Shown here piece by piece: positions 18,066-27,797 of a stretch of 64,000 bases of DNA; the first letter of the stretch is position 1; each line of letters opens with the position of its first letter. The notes beneath the pieces were generated by a model that was given only the letters and a program-made list of their open reading frames with translations, did no database searches and was not told the DNA's origin. The position numbers and the translations under genes are program-made. Location: positions 473,890 to 537,889 of the forward strand of contig NZ_FOTP01000004.1 in NCBI RefSeq assembly GCF_900114605.1, written 5' to 3'. The DNA is from Bradyrhizobium sp. NFR13. Lineage in GTDB: Bacteria > Pseudomonadota > Alphaproteobacteria > Rhizobiales > Xanthobacteraceae.

Positions 18066-18788
18066 ATGGACGCAGTGATCAAGCCGCTTCGCGGCAAATC
18101 CCCGGATGGCAAATCTTCTGAAATCAGATCTGCCGACAGCAAAGTGCAGGAATTCCGGCCGGCGGAGCTCGATCCCGCTGAGTTTCTGGCTGCGGCGGTA
18201 AATCCCGACCAGCCGCGCCCCTCGCGCGCCGAGGCGGAGCAGGCCGTGCAGACCTTGCTCGCCTATATCGGTGAGGATCCGCAGCGCGAAGGCCTCATGG
18301 ACACTCCGCGGCGCGTGGTTGAGGCCTATGACGAGCTGTTCCAGGGCTACCTTCAGTGCCCGGCCGAGGTCCTGAACCGGACCTTCGGCGAGACCGCGGG
18401 CTATGATGATTTCGTGCTGATCCGCGACATGGCCTTCGTCTCCCATTGCGAGCATCACATGATGCCGTTCTACGGCAAGGCGCATATCGCCTATACGCCG
18501 GTGGAGCGCGTCGTGGGTCTCTCCAAGCTGGCGCGTCTCGTGGATATCTTCGGCCATCGGCTGCAGACCCAGGAGCATCTGACCGCGCAGCTTGCTGCCG
18601 CGGTCGATGAAGTGCTGAAGCCGCGCGGTGTTGCGGTGATGGTTGAAGCCGAACACACCTGCATGTCGGCCCGCGGCATTCGCAAGGAAGGCTCGCGTAC
18701 TTTCACCACGCGTTTCACCGGCAATTTCCGCGACAATCCTGCCGAGCAGGCGCGGTTCATGTCGATGATCCAGTCCATGTCGCGCTGA
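18066..18788 (+). CDS. folE: GTP cyclohydrolase I
   Basis: 240 residues. It converts GTP to dihydroneopterin triphosphate, the first step of folate and pterin synthesis. The zinc and active site are intact: [18 protein letters not shown] and [14 protein letters not shown], with [12 protein letters not shown] and RLQTQEHLT in between. The N-terminal 50 residues are a poorly conserved charged extension, common in rhizobial FolE. A terminator follows at 18820-18850. Confidence 0.96.
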   Translation: MDAVIKPLRGKSPDGKSSEIRSADSKVQEFRPAELDPAEFLAAAVNPDQPRPSRAEAEQAVQTLLAYIGEDPQREGLMDTPRRVVEAYDELFQGYLQCPAEVLNRTFGETAGYDDFVLIRDMAFVSHCEHHMMPFYGKAHIAYTPVERVVGLSKLARLVDIFGHRLQTQEHLTAQLAAAVDEVLKPRGVAVMVEAEHTCMSARGIRKEGSRTFTTRFTGNFRDNPAEQARFMSMIQSMSR

Positions 18789-18819
18789 TCGCGCGACGAT
18801 CGTGATTTGCTGCTAGAGT

Positions 18820-18850
18820 ATCGGGCGCATCAGGCGCCCGATTTTCGTTT
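18820..18850 (+). terminator. Terminator after folE
   Basis: Stem ATCGGGCGC / GCGCCCGAT with loop ATCAG, followed by TTTTCGTTT. It separates folE from hisI, whose GTG start lies 26 bp further on. Confidence 0.8.
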
Positions 18851-18875
18851 GACGACCACAGCGAGAGATTTTCCC

Positions 18876-19316
18876 GTGTCCAATACATCGCACGCGCACA
18901 GCCATGAACTCGAAGAAGGCCTCGCGCTCACGCCGAAATTCGACGCCGCCGGTCTCGTCACCGTCGTGACGACCGACGTGGCGAATGGCGACGTGCTGAT
19001 GGTGGCGCATATGAATGAAGAGGCGCTGCGCAACACCATCGAAACCGGCGATGCCTGGTATTACAGCCGTTCGCGCAAGGCGCTATGGCGCAAGGGCGAG
19101 AGTTCGGGCAAGACCCAGCGCGTGGTCGAGATGCGGATGGATTGCGATCAGGATGCGATCTGGATCAAGGTCGAGCAGATCGGCGGAGCCGCCTGCCACA
19201 CCGGCCGTCGCTCGTGCTTCTACCGCGCCATCACCAAGGGTGAGGGCGGGGCAGCGAAGGTCTCGTTCATCGATGCGGACAAGGTTTTCGATCCGGCGTC
19301 AGTCTACAAGAGCTGA
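18876..19316 (+). CDS. hisI: Phosphoribosyl-AMP cyclohydrolase
   Basis: 146 residues from GTG 18876 ([16 protein letters not shown]), with GAGAG upstream. It opens the purine ring of phosphoribosyl-AMP in histidine synthesis. The stand-alone form lacks the HisE domain. Active-site motifs are intact: [35 protein letters not shown] and [15 protein letters not shown], where the Cys and Asp residues bind Zn and Mg. Confidence 0.95.
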   Translation: MSNTSHAHSHELEEGLALTPKFDAAGLVTVVTTDVANGDVLMVAHMNEEALRNTIETGDAWYYSRSRKALWRKGESSGKTQRVVEMRMDCDQDAIWIKVEQIGGAACHTGRRSCFYRAITKGEGGAAKVSFIDADKVFDPASVYKS

Positions 19317-19334
19317 GCTGGCTCCGGGCTCAGG

Positions 19335-20029
19335 TCACGCCAGCCGGCTGGCGAAATCCTGCCGGGATTTGGCGGCGCTGATACCGGTTGGATCGGCGAT
19401 CATGTCCATGTAATCGACGGCCGCCGACCGCAGCTTGCCGTCCTTCATAGTCATGACGCCAGACAGGGTCTGGATGTTCATCGAGCGGATATTGTAGTTC
19501 TTCCAGGCTTCCGCCTGTTTCGCTTCGCTATTGGTCGATTTTTTCTGCTCGTTGTAGAGATCGAGCGAAGCTTGCGCCGCCTTCAGGGCATTCAGGCCCG
19601 AGACTCCTTCATCTCCTTGGCGAGCGCCGGATCGTCGCTGAACATCTTCTCGATCTTGGCCTTCCAGGGGCCTTCAGCAGTCACGTTGCCGAACTTGTCG
19701 ACCTTCATATGCGTCGCATATTCCGGCGGAATGTTCATTTTCTCGAACGCTTTGGAGAGGCGGTCGGCCAGCGCGTCGGTCCGCTTTGTCAGCATTTCGT
19801 CGAATGTATCGGTGAGCCCTTCGGTCGCGGCCTGATCAGCCTTGGCCTTTTCGATGACGGCCTTGGCGCGGTCTGACAACGATACGAAGGCGGCAGGAGC
19901 TACCGGCGCCGATGCAGGCTTGTCCGATGATACAGATGGCTTGGTGGAGGCGATGGCGGCGGGGGTCGCTTTGTCCAGCGGTTGTGCCGACGTCGAATGC
20001 GCGTTTGCGCCATTTGCGACCGCAACCAT
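19335..20029 (-). pseudogene. Frameshifted hypothetical protein (two frames)
   Basis: From ATG 20029 (GGAG at good spacing) the frame runs through an Ala/Ser/Pro-rich part and SDRAKAVIEKAKADQAA to FSDDPALAKEMKESRA, stop at 19592. The adjacent frame continues directly: LNALKAAQASLDLYNEQ, NYNIRSMNIQTLSGVMTMK, YMDMIADPTG and AAKSRQDFASRLA, stop at 19335. The two parts read as one protein of about 230 residues split near 19600-19612, either by a real mutation or a base-call error. It lies divergent to the flagellum-like transglycosylase gene. Function not recognised. Confidence 0.6.
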
Positions 20030-20152
20030 CGTGATCTCCATTCCTGTTGCCGACGGCAGCGAATCTCCGTCAGACACACACGGAAACACCCTTGCGTTAA
20101 TGCGCTGTAAAATACTCAACCAAGGATGGAGGTGTTGGGCGTCAAAACCGCC

Positions 20153-20169
20153 TTAGCGTTTCGTTAACC
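20153..20169. promoter_or_regulatory. CtrA-like box TTAG-N7-TTAACC
   Basis: TTAGCGTTTCGTTAACC lies in the divergent gap between the frameshifted gene (20029) and the transglycosylase gene (20257). It is one base off TTAA-N7-TTAACC, the CtrA consensus of Caulobacter. Confidence 0.45.
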
Positions 20170-20256
20170 ATGAATGTCCCACTGTGTCCGCGGCTTCCGC
20201 ACGGCTGACAGGGCACGATTCCCGGTGGTCGTTTCGCGGCAGCGGGGCACTACACT

Positions 20257-21246
20257 ATGGCGGTCGACGCGACCAACCTCGCATCAGCACTCTCGTCAAC
20301 GCGCAGTCAGGTGACCGGCGCGATCAAGAATGCTGCCGGCACGACGGGCACGAGCTTCGAATATCTGCTCGCCACCGCCAAGATGGAATCCAATTTCAAT
20401 CCCTCGGCCACGGCGTCGACGTCCTCGGCCAAGGGCCTGTTCCAGTTCATCGAGCAGACCTGGCTCGGCACCGTGAAGGAAGCCGGCACGCAGCTCGGCT
20501 ACGGCAAATATGCCGACGCCATCACCAAGTCGCCATCGGGCAGTTATTCGGTGGGCGATCCGGCTGCGAAGGCCGAGATCCTGAAACTGCGTGACGATCC
20601 CGTTGCGAGTTCAGCGATGGCCGGTGTGCTGACGCAGTCCAACAGTTTCAAGCTCACTGGCGAGATCGGTCGTCGTCCGAGCGATGCTGAACTTTATATG
20701 GCGCATTTCATGGGCGTCAGCGGCGCCTCCAAGCTGATCAACAATGCGGCGAACAATCCGAGCGCATCGGGCGCTGCGCTGTTTCCGAATGCCGCCGCAG
20801 CGAACCGGTCGATCTTCTACGATCAGAGCGGCAGCGCGCGCAGCGTGTCGCAGGTCTATTCGGTGTTGTCGTCGCGCTATGACAGTGCCGCGAATTCCAC
20901 GGCGACACGGACGGCGATGGCATCTGCGGGTGTGGTGACGGCGCAGGCGGTCTCGCCACTGACGCCGTCCAGCAATGCAACGTTCCTGTCGCGCTTCCCG
21001 GATCTGAGCACGGCGCAGGTCGCAAGCTTTGCATCCGATCAGTCATCGACGGCCGTGCAGGAACAGCCGATTTTCCGGTCGTTGTTTCAGGGCGGCGATC
21101 GTACGCAACCTGTGTCGCCGGCCGTGCAGGAATTGTGGGGCAACCGCACGTCATTGACATCCGTGTCGCTGCCGAAGGCTCCGGAGGTTGGCGTACCCAA
21201 GCCTCTCGATCTGTTCAGCGATCGCGCCGGGACTTTTAGTAGTTAA
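20257..21246 (+). CDS. SLT-type lytic transglycosylase
   Basis: 329 residues. The N-terminal part (residues 30-130) is a lysozyme-like SLT domain: SFEYLLATAKMESNFNPSATASTSSAKGLFQFIEQTW, with Glu in KMESNF as the catalytic acid and the usual GLFQF. It cleaves murein glycan strands. The C-terminal 200 residues are Ala/Ser-rich with low complexity. No signal peptide is visible, which fits secretion through the flagellar or another export route, as for FlgJ-like enzymes; that is inference. The ATG is preceded by no strong ribosome site. Confidence 0.82.
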   Translation: MAVDATNLASALSSTRSQVTGAIKNAAGTTGTSFEYLLATAKMESNFNPSATASTSSAKGLFQFIEQTWLGTVKEAGTQLGYGKYADAITKSPSGSYSVGDPAAKAEILKLRDDPVASSAMAGVLTQSNSFKLTGEIGRRPSDAELYMAHFMGVSGASKLINNAANNPSASGAALFPNAAAANRSIFYDQSGSARSVSQVYSVLSSRYDSAANSTATRTAMASAGVVTAQAVSPLTPSSNATFLSRFPDLSTAQVASFASDQSSTAVQEQPIFRSLFQGGDRTQPVSPAVQELWGNRTSLTSVSLPKAPEVGVPKPLDLFSDRAGTFSS

Positions 21247-21547
21247 GTAGTTCGCTGACGCAGTTCGGATGCGGCGTGGCGCAGTCCAGATTTGATCCCA
21301 CAAGCCTGAACTACACTTTCAAATACACTACTGTCTTCCGACGACCGTATGTCGGATTGAGCCGCGCTTTATCCGCGTGGCAGGCTTCTGCGGCAGGTCG
21401 CACATTTCTCGCCGTGTCCGACCCCTTAATAAAACCTCAACAAACCCATAAGCTTATGGTGAACCGTTTGTTAAGTGGGATGGTTTATTTTCTCTGACAG
21501 TGGCATCGCGTTTCGGTGTTGATCTTGTTGCGTAGGCTGGCAGAACC
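21247..21547. other. Gene-free stretch upstream of the DUF2336 gene
   Basis: 301 bp without a credible gene. Near 21470 there is a GAACCGTTTGTTAAG segment, a partial CtrA-like match before the gene at 21548. Nothing else stands out. Confidence 0.5.
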
Positions 21548-22720
21548 ATGATTGTTCGGCAGTTCATTAGTTGGGTACGGACCGCTCCAGCCAGCGAGCG
21601 GGCAGAGGCAACGCGCTCTTTGGCGCGGGCCTGGATTTTTTCTGACCTTTCAGACGACGATCGCGCTGCCGCCGAAGGCGCGCTGCTGATGTTGCTCGAT
21701 GATGCATCGCCGCTGGTGCGCCAGGCCATGGCGCAGGTTTTCGCCCGGGCGCCGTCGGCGCCCCCGGCCATCGTGCAGGCGCTGTCGGTGGATCAGTCCT
21801 GCGTATCGCTTCCAGTGCTCGAACATTCGCCACTGCTGATCGATGCCGATCTGGTCGATATTGTCGCCACCGGCAACAGTGAACTGCAATGTGCCGTCGC
21901 GCGCCGCGTCAATCTGCCGATCTCGATCTGCGCCGCCATTGCCGAAGTCGGCTCTGCCGCTGCAGCGCTCGAGCTCATTGAAAATCCATATGCCGAACTG
22001 GCGCAATTCTCCTGGGACCGTATCGTCGAGCGTCACGGCCATCTCGCCGCCATCCGCGAAGCGATGCTGGCCCTCGACAACCTGCCAGCCACGACGCGTC
22101 TCGCGCTGGTGGCGAAGCTCTCCGAAACACTGACCCGCTTCGTCGTTGCACGCAACTGGCTGTCGCCGGATCGCGCTGAGCGCATTGCGGATGAGGCCAT
22201 GGCGCGCTCCACGGTCAACATCGCCTCGCGTTCGCGCGGCGACGAAATGCGTGATCTCGTGCATCACTTGCGTGAAACAGGACAACTGACCGTCGGACTG
22301 ATCCTCCGTGCCCTGCTGTCGGGCAATTTCGACCTGTTCGATCAGGCGCTGGTGGAACTGTCCGGCCTGCCGCAGAGCCGCGTGGCCGCACTGGTCTATG
22401 ACGGCGTTGGTGCCGGGCTGAATGCGCTGCTGACACGTGCGGGCTTTCCGGAGTCGACTTTTCCCGCCTTCCGCGCTGCCCTCGCTGCGCGCGATGAAAT
22501 TGGCTTCATCGGCTCCGTCGGCGGTGCCGTGCGGCTGCGCCGTCGCATGGTCGAGCGCGTGCTGACGGTGTGCGAGACCGATGAAGCGGCGTCCGAGCCG
22601 CTGTTGATCCTGCTGCGGCGTTTCGCAACGGAGTCGGCCCGCGAGGAAGCACGGCTGTTCTGCGACGAGTTGGCCGATCAGGCGAATGCGCGTGACGAAT
22701 ATCAGCTGATCGCGGCGTAG
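21548..22720 (+). CDS. DUF2336 domain protein
   Basis: 390 residues, all alpha-helical in appearance with HEAT-like repeats: SDDDRAAAEGALLMLLDDASPLVRQAMAQVFA, LIDADLVDIVATGNSELQCAVARR, ALVELSGLPQSRVAALVYDG. This is the DUF2336 layout, a family restricted mainly to Alphaproteobacteria, where members occur beside motility and cell-cycle genes. Molecular function unknown; the repeats suggest a protein-binding scaffold. Confidence 0.8.
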   Translation: MIVRQFISWVRTAPASERAEATRSLARAWIFSDLSDDDRAAAEGALLMLLDDASPLVRQAMAQVFARAPSAPPAIVQALSVDQSCVSLPVLEHSPLLIDADLVDIVATGNSELQCAVARRVNLPISICAAIAEVGSAAAALELIENPYAELAQFSWDRIVERHGHLAAIREAMLALDNLPATTRLALVAKLSETLTRFVVARNWLSPDRAERIADEAMARSTVNIASRSRGDEMRDLVHHLRETGQLTVGLILRALLSGNFDLFDQALVELSGLPQSRVAALVYDGVGAGLNALLTRAGFPESTFPAFRAALAARDEIGFIGSVGGAVRLRRRMVERVLTVCETDEAASEPLLILLRRFATESAREEARLFCDELADQANARDEYQLIAA

Positions 22721-22781
22721 CTACGCGGTTAACTCCGTCATGCCCGGGCGCGACGGGAAAGCGAAGCTGGATCGAGCACAA

Positions 22782-23363
22782 CTATTCCTTCGGAACGATG
22801 CTTGGCGCAGAGATCATCTCGAGATGGTCCGGCCGATCGCGATTGACCACCATCAGATAATCATCTGCGACGGCACGCAGCCGGGCGCTGAGTTCGTTGG
22901 CCACGCCAGCCTTCTCGATCGTGTTGTGTTCGCGCACGATCGCCTGGATCGCATCGATGTGATGCTGGATCAGATCCGGCGGCACGGCATCGAGATCGGG
23001 GGCGTGTTCGAGAATCCGGCACAGGCTCTCGGCGGCCGCACCGGCCGCGGGAAAGCCGAAAGTCGAGGCGTCGCCCTTGATATCGTGAGCCGCACGAAAC
23101 AGCTCGCCGCGGGTGTGCGTGTCGAAACCCTTTTTCAGGATAGCGGTATGCGCCGCAGAGAGGCGGTCGCATTCGCTGCGCATCCAGGTCTTGAACTCGC
23201 CGGAGAGATTGGCGAGCGCCTGTTCGGCGCGCGCTACGGGATCGTCGAGGTCGCGATCGATGACGCGGCGGATCGCGTGCTTCAGCGTGTTCGGTGGCGT
23301 AATGACGTGGTGGTCAGCGAAAGCCTGCACCTTCGGCGGCGCCGGCGCCTTGTTCTTGGCCAT
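22782..23363 (-). CDS. Hpt-domain phosphotransfer protein
   Basis: 193 residues from ATG 23363 with GGAG upstream. The Hpt core lies at about residues 85-190; the phospho-accepting His is in RAAHDIKGDASTFGFP. A Pro/Lys N-terminal extension (MAKNKAPAPPKVQAFADHHVI) precedes it. It starts 22 bp after the response regulator gene on the same strand, so the two form an operon and probably a phosphorelay pair. The cognate kinase is not in the window. Confidence 0.85.
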   Translation of the reverse strand: MAKNKAPAPPKVQAFADHHVITPPNTLKHAIRRVIDRDLDDPVARAEQALANLSGEFKTWMRSECDRLSAAHTAILKKGFDTHTRGELFRAAHDIKGDASTFGFPAAGAAAESLCRILEHAPDLDAVPPDLIQHHIDAIQAIVREHNTIEKAGVANELSARLRAVADDYLMVVNRDRPDHLEMISAPSIVPKE

Positions 23364-23385
23364 GGTCGTTTCTCCGAACATTGCG

Positions 23386-23931
23386 CTAGCCAGTGACACG
23401 GGCTTTATCGAGCAGCGAGGGCTGCTGCAGAACCTCGGCTTCGCCGCCGTTGCGGCGTTCCGGTCCGATATAGGCGACGGTGGTGTTGCGGCGGCGGTCG
23501 GGCCCGAAATAGTTCTTCGTCTTGATGAACGGGCGGGGATGCGCAACCACGCTCATGATGCGCAGATAGAGGCCCTTGGCCGAGATCGGCTTGGCCAGAA
23601 ATTCGGTGACGCCGGCGTCGCGCGCCATGGTGATGCGACGCTTCTCGGAATGTCCGGTCAGCATGATGATCGGCGCGTAGGGATTGCCCTTGGAATCCGG
23701 CTGCCGGATCATCTGCGCCAGTTCCAGCCCGTCGAAAATCGGCATCGCCCAGTCGGCGATCACGATGTCCGGCACATAGTGACTGTACATTTCGAGCGCC
23801 GTGGCGCCGTCCTCGGCTTCATAGACTTCACGGGCGCCGAACGAATGCAGCAGCGTGCGCAGGATGCGCCGCATGTGCGGATTGTCGTCGCAGACCAGAA
23901 AACGCAGCTTGTTGAAGTCGATACGGAACAT
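23386..23931 (-). CDS. CheY-like single-domain response regulator
   Basis: 181 residues. The receiver domain (residues 8-130) has the acidic pair DD at 15-16 in LVCDDNPHMRRIL, the phosphorylated Asp in DIVIADWAMP, Thr in MLTGHSE and Lys in FLAKPISAKG. The C-terminal 50 residues hold a repeated FGPDRRR / IGPERRN motif found in alphaproteobacterial receivers of this type. It precedes the Hpt gene in an operon. The upstream region has TTAACCAT, a CtrA half-site. Confidence 0.9.
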   Translation of the reverse strand: MFRIDFNKLRFLVCDDNPHMRRILRTLLHSFGAREVYEAEDGATALEMYSHYVPDIVIADWAMPIFDGLELAQMIRQPDSKGNPYAPIIMLTGHSEKRRITMARDAGVTEFLAKPISAKGLYLRIMSVVAHPRPFIKTKNYFGPDRRRNTTVAYIGPERRNGGEAEVLQQPSLLDKARVTG

Positions 23932-24018
23932 GATGCGGCTCGAACCGGGCTAGGACCGTTACCCGATGTTAACCATACCGCGCCGCGTCTTAACGAATGG
24001 TTGAGGCGGGCGGCCGCC

Positions 24019-24798
24019 TCAATAGCTGAACTGTTCGCTCAGGATGCGCTCTTCCAGGCTGTGGCCGGGGTCGAACATCATGCGCATCGAAATCGACCTG
24101 TCGGAGATGATTTCGACCCGCCGGACGTCGCGGGCTTCCTCGTTGTCGGCGACGGCGGCCACCGGGCGCTTTTCGCCTTCCAGCACCTCGATCGTGACGA
24201 TCGCCGTATTGGGAAGCAGCGCGCCGCGCCAGCGCCGCGGGCGGAACGCGCTGATCGGCGTCAGCGCCAGCAGCGCGGCATTGATCGGCAGGATCGGGCC
24301 CTGCGCCGACAGGTTATAGGCCGTGGAGCCGGCGGGCGTGGCCACGAGGATGCCATCGGCGGCAAGTTCGGCCATCCGTTCGCGTTCGTCGATGAGGATG
24401 CGCAGGCGCGCCAGTTGATGCGTCTGGCGAAACAGCGAGACCTCGTTGATGGCATGATGAATGTGCACGCCGCCATGGACGTCCGTGGCGCGCATCAGCA
24501 GGGGATTGATCAACGTCTCGCGCGCCGCGGCGAGGCGCGTATGCAGATCATGCGTCGAGAACTCGTTCATCAGGAAACCGACGGTGCCGCGATGCATGCC
24601 GTAGATCGGTTTGCCGGTGCGCATGAAGTCGTGCAGCGTCTTCAGCATCAATCCGTCGCCGCCGAGGGCTACGATGATCTCGGCAGTGGCCGGATCGGCA
24701 TTGCCATAGAGCTGCGTCAGCTGGTCGAGCGCTGTTTGCGCTTCCGCACTGGTGCTGGCCACGAAGGCGATCCGGTCATAGCGCTTGGACGTGGTCAT
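24019..24798 (-). CDS. nadK: NAD kinase
   Basis: 259 residues, the usual short bacterial length. It phosphorylates NAD to NADP. The GGDG motif ([14 protein letters not shown]), [12 protein letters not shown], and [24 protein letters not shown] are intact. Downstream and overlapping its stop codon is a GC-rich hairpin (arms TTGAGGCGG at 24001-24009 and CCGCCTCAA at 24014-24022) without a T-run. Confidence 0.95.
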   Translation of the reverse strand: MTTSKRYDRIAFVASTSAEAQTALDQLTQLYGNADPATAEIIVALGGDGLMLKTLHDFMRTGKPIYGMHRGTVGFLMNEFSTHDLHTRLAAARETLINPLLMRATDVHGGVHIHHAINEVSLFRQTHQLARLRILIDERERMAELAADGILVATPAGSTAYNLSAQGPILPINAALLALTPISAFRPRRWRGALLPNTAIVTIEVLEGEKRPVAAVADNEEARDVRRVEIISDRSISMRMMFDPGHSLEERILSEQFSY

Positions 24799-24920
24799 CG
24801 GGGGATCGCCGGCTCATGCTGCGTGATTGCGCGGGGTCGTCTAGCCGACCTCGCTGGGGCTTGTCGAGCGAAAGGATAGCAGGTCTTTGAGACGGCCGGG
24901 CTGCAGGGAGCGCCGCATCG

Positions 24921-26309
24921 TTAACGGGGCGAGCGGCGCCCGGTTGCTCCATATTTGCGGGTCAGCTCCTCCGCGACCGCCTTTTCGGGCCTTAATTTGC
25001 TGCCGGCGAGCCAAACCTCGGTCACTTTCCCGGTCTTGCCACGAACTCTCCGGACTGCTTCCCCATAACTGGAATAACCTGCTGCCGCGGCGATCGTGCC
25101 CTTGTCCTTGCCGGTCACCTCGATCTCGGCGACGTCCATGAAGGGATTGATCGCCTGAGGCGTGGCGACCAGCACCCGGTCTCCGATGGGCACCAGATCA
25201 AACGCGCTCCCTGAGGTCCACATGCGTCCCGTCCAGTCGCGGACGCGCTTCTGCGGTGCACCGCGCTGGGCGAATGCACGCAGGATATGCATGGCGCCAT
25301 CAACCCAGATGGGCGCCCAGCCGTCGGTGGCATTGGTGAAAACCGAGATCGTTAGCTCGCAGGCCGGGATCACGGCGGTGCGCGAGATATAGCCATGAAA
25401 TCCGCCATTGTGTCCGAACCAGTCCCAGCCGGCGGTGGTGCCGTTCATGGTGCCGAGGCCGTAATAGCTCTCGATAGTTGCGTGCGGATTGCGCCAGTGC
25501 CGCCGCGTCATCTCACGCCGGCCCGCCGCAGACAGCACGCTGTGCTTTGCATTGGGTGCGAGCTGCGCGAAGAAGCGCGCGATGTCGGCTGCGGTGCTGA
25601 CGAAGCCCGCAGCAGGCGTGATGGCGTGGCACGGCGTGTCGCCGGGAATGACCAGACGGCGGTCGAGCGGAAGCCGCGGCGTATGACCTTGCGCGAGGGG
25701 CGCCCCCTTTGTCAGCGGCATGTCGGGCTGGGTCTCGCGCAGGCCGACCGCATCAATGATCTCGCGCCTGATCCAGTCGCGATAGGGCTCGCCGGTGACA
25801 GCTTCGATGACGAGGCCGAGCAGGCCAAAGCCATGGTTGGAATATTTCAGCCGCGTGCCGGGCGCAATCGCGGGCGGTTGCTGCAGCTCGGACAATAGCT
25901 CCTTCTTGTCGAGATAGGGGCGGCTGTCGATGAACTGCCCGGCATCGACGCCGTCGCGCGTGAGACCGGCGCTATGCGACAGTAATTGTCCGATAGTCGT
26001 TGCAGCGACCTGCGGATGCAGGCCTTTCACATGGTCGCCAACGGGATCGTCGAGGCGCAATTTGCGTTGCTCGCGGAGCTTCATCAGTCCGGCAGATGTG
26101 AAGCTTTTCGAATGCGAGGCGATCCGGAAGCGATGCCGCGGCGTCAGCTTCTCGCCGGTCGCGAGGTCGGCGTGACCGAAGGCATATTCTGCGACGATCT
26201 TGCCGCGATGCGCGATGGCGACGAGGCAGCCGGGTTGCTGCGTTGTTGCCATCTGGAATGAGAGCCAGTCGTGGATGTAGTCGAGCGCGGGCTTCAGCCA
26301 GGGATCCAT
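24921..26309 (-). CDS. Class C beta-lactamase-like serine hydrolase
   Basis: 462 residues from ATG 26309. The SxxK motif is SHSK in RIASHSKSFTSAGLM, the YxN motif is YSN in KYSNHGFGLLG, and GHNGGFHGY is the third box. The family holds esterases and D-aminopeptidases rather than true lactamases. No signal peptide is seen, so the enzyme is probably cytoplasmic. A C-terminal domain of 130 residues follows, as in beta-lactamase-related ABC-type members. The open frame above 26309 is not supported. Confidence 0.85.
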   Translation of the reverse strand: MDPWLKPALDYIHDWLSFQMATTQQPGCLVAIAHRGKIVAEYAFGHADLATGEKLTPRHRFRIASHSKSFTSAGLMKLREQRKLRLDDPVGDHVKGLHPQVAATTIGQLLSHSAGLTRDGVDAGQFIDSRPYLDKKELLSELQQPPAIAPGTRLKYSNHGFGLLGLVIEAVTGEPYRDWIRREIIDAVGLRETQPDMPLTKGAPLAQGHTPRLPLDRRLVIPGDTPCHAITPAAGFVSTAADIARFFAQLAPNAKHSVLSAAGRREMTRRHWRNPHATIESYYGLGTMNGTTAGWDWFGHNGGFHGYISRTAVIPACELTISVFTNATDGWAPIWVDGAMHILRAFAQRGAPQKRVRDWTGRMWTSGSAFDLVPIGDRVLVATPQAINPFMDVAEIEVTGKDKGTIAAAAGYSSYGEAVRRVRGKTGKVTEVWLAGSKLRPEKAVAEELTRKYGATGRRSPR

Positions 26310-26365
26310 CAGAGGTCTCAATGTGAGGAGAGCGTCGCAGCCGCGAATATGAGCTGATCTCTCAG

Positions 26366-26405
26366 CCATAACAAAGCCGGCACAATCCGAAGGATTGCAC
26401 CGGCT
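26366..26405 (-). terminator. Terminator of the TPR gene
   Basis: 14-bp stem AGCCGGTGCAATCC with GGATTGTGCCGGCT (two G-U pairs) and a 3-nt loop, then TTTGTTA on the minus strand. It lies 20 bp past the stop at 26425 and before the hydrolase gene. Confidence 0.75.
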
Positions 26406-26424
26406 GACTGATCCGCGAATGGGA

Positions 26425-27000
26425 TCAGTAGGTGGGACCGGAGCCGGGCGCCTTTTCAAGCGCAGCAGCGAGCGATTTGTATTCGGCTGAGTCTTTGCCG
26501 CTCAGCATCGCGATCTTGTTGAGATGATACTGCGCCTGATCGCGGTTGCCCTGTTCGACCTGCCACAATCCGTAATACTGCCAGGTGCGGACATGGGCAG
26601 GGTCGGCTTTCAGCGCGCGCTCATACCAGATTTGCGAGACCTTGTAGTCGCCGAGCTTGCGATAGGAGTAGCCGATCAGGTTGGCGACATCGGCGCGGTC
26701 GTCCTGGCCGAGCGCCTTGAGCTGCGCGATGGCGGCCGTGTAGTCCTGCTTGTCATAGACCGTGGCATAGGCGGTGCGATAGTTGGCGAGGAACGCCGCA
26801 TTCTCGGTGTTCGGATTCCTAGTCTCGGATTTCTTCTTCTTGTCCTTGGTGCCCTTGGTGTCGGACGCCGGCGGTGCGGAAGGCGTATCGCCGCCTGCGG
26901 CATAGGCCGGGGTAAAGAATACCGGGCTCAACGAGGGCGTGGCGGCAACGGCCACGGAAAACATTGCCAGCGTCGTCAGCCTGATCGCGAAGTGGGTCAT
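26425..27000 (-). CDS. Exported TPR-repeat protein
   Basis: 191 residues from ATG 27000. A signal peptide (MTHFAIRLTTLAMFSVAVAATPSL...AYA) is followed by a Lys-rich linker (KGTKDKKKKSE) and three tetratricopeptide repeats: TAYATVYDKQDYTAAIAQLKALGQ, NLIGYSYRKLGDYKVSQIWYERALKADP and RTWQYYGLWQVEQGNRDQAQYHLNKI. It is probably a periplasmic protein-binding scaffold. Partner unknown. Confidence 0.8.
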   Translation of the reverse strand: MTHFAIRLTTLAMFSVAVAATPSLSPVFFTPAYAAGGDTPSAPPASDTKGTKDKKKKSETRNPNTENAAFLANYRTAYATVYDKQDYTAAIAQLKALGQDDRADVANLIGYSYRKLGDYKVSQIWYERALKADPAHVRTWQYYGLWQVEQGNRDQAQYHLNKIAMLSGKDSAEYKSLAAALEKAPGSGPTY

Positions 27001-27293
27001 GCAGCGCTCCTGTTTGCAACAGCAATAATCTGACACGGAAGTCTCAGGTTGTGAACACCGGGCTTGGGTGTTCATTCCCGCTTTTGCCGACAAGGGGAGC
27101 AGGTTCGGAGCATCAGACTTGGGGCAGGACGCCTGACCCAGCCGATTATGACGAGGATGTCACCGAGATGAACGAAGCCTGTCCGGCTCCCTCAGAGTGG
27201 GTTCAGCACAGCGTCGCTAGCCTGACTGCATTGATCGACAAGCCCGGCCAACCGACCGGTCAGCTTCGTGATCGACACCGACAGGAGACGACC

Positions 27294-27575
27294 ATGTTGA
27301 AGAAAATTTCCGCCGCGTTGATTGTGGCTTCCATGATTGTCGCGCCCGCGATGGCTGCGGGTATCGCCAAGACCACGCCAGCACCGATCACCAAGCCTGT
27401 GACGTCGGCCGATAACAGGGTGCAGGCCAAGCCCGGCGTGCTGAAAGCAAATGCGAAAATGGACCGCCATCACCGCCATGCCCGTCCTCATCATCGCGTC
27501 CACAAGAAGATGAGCACTCACCAGGTTCACAAGCACACCGCCATCCAGACCACAGTCGTGCATAAACGCGGCTGA
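27294..27575 (+). CDS. His/Lys-rich small secreted protein
   Basis: 93 residues from ATG 27294, preceded by AGGAGACGACC. A signal peptide (MLKKISAALIVASMIVAPAMAAG) is followed by a basic tail with many His (RHHRHARPHHRVHKKM, HQVHKHTAIQTTVVHKRG). The His content suggests metal or acid responsiveness, but no function is known. A nested hairpin follows at 27633-27691. Confidence 0.75.
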   Translation: MLKKISAALIVASMIVAPAMAAGIAKTTPAPITKPVTSADNRVQAKPGVLKANAKMDRHHRHARPHHRVHKKMSTHQVHKHTAIQTTVVHKRG

Positions 27576-27632
27576 GGGGGCTCCGCGGTCGCGGTCTCAT
27601 ATTGCCCAGCCGTGATTGCGGAGTTTCAAGGG

Positions 27633-27691
27633 CCGGTCTGCTGCACCTAATCCCCTGGGATGCATAACATCCCTGAGGCGCAGCAGGCCGG
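27633..27691 (+). terminator. Nested hairpin after the His-rich gene
   Basis: Outer 12-bp stem CCGGTCTGCTGC / GCAGCAGGCCGG (one G-U) surrounds an inner stem GGGATG / CATCCC with loop CATAA. Only a weak T tract (GTTCGTTTG) follows, so it may terminate the transcript, protect its 3' end, or act in regulation. Confidence 0.5.
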
Positions 27692-27797
27692 TTCGTTTGC
27701 GCGGGTCCGTCACCGAGATGCGAATTCCAATTCGGGAGCGAACCGTCTAGGAGAGGCATGACGGGGATATGCCTGCGCAAGCGAGACGGCACGACGG

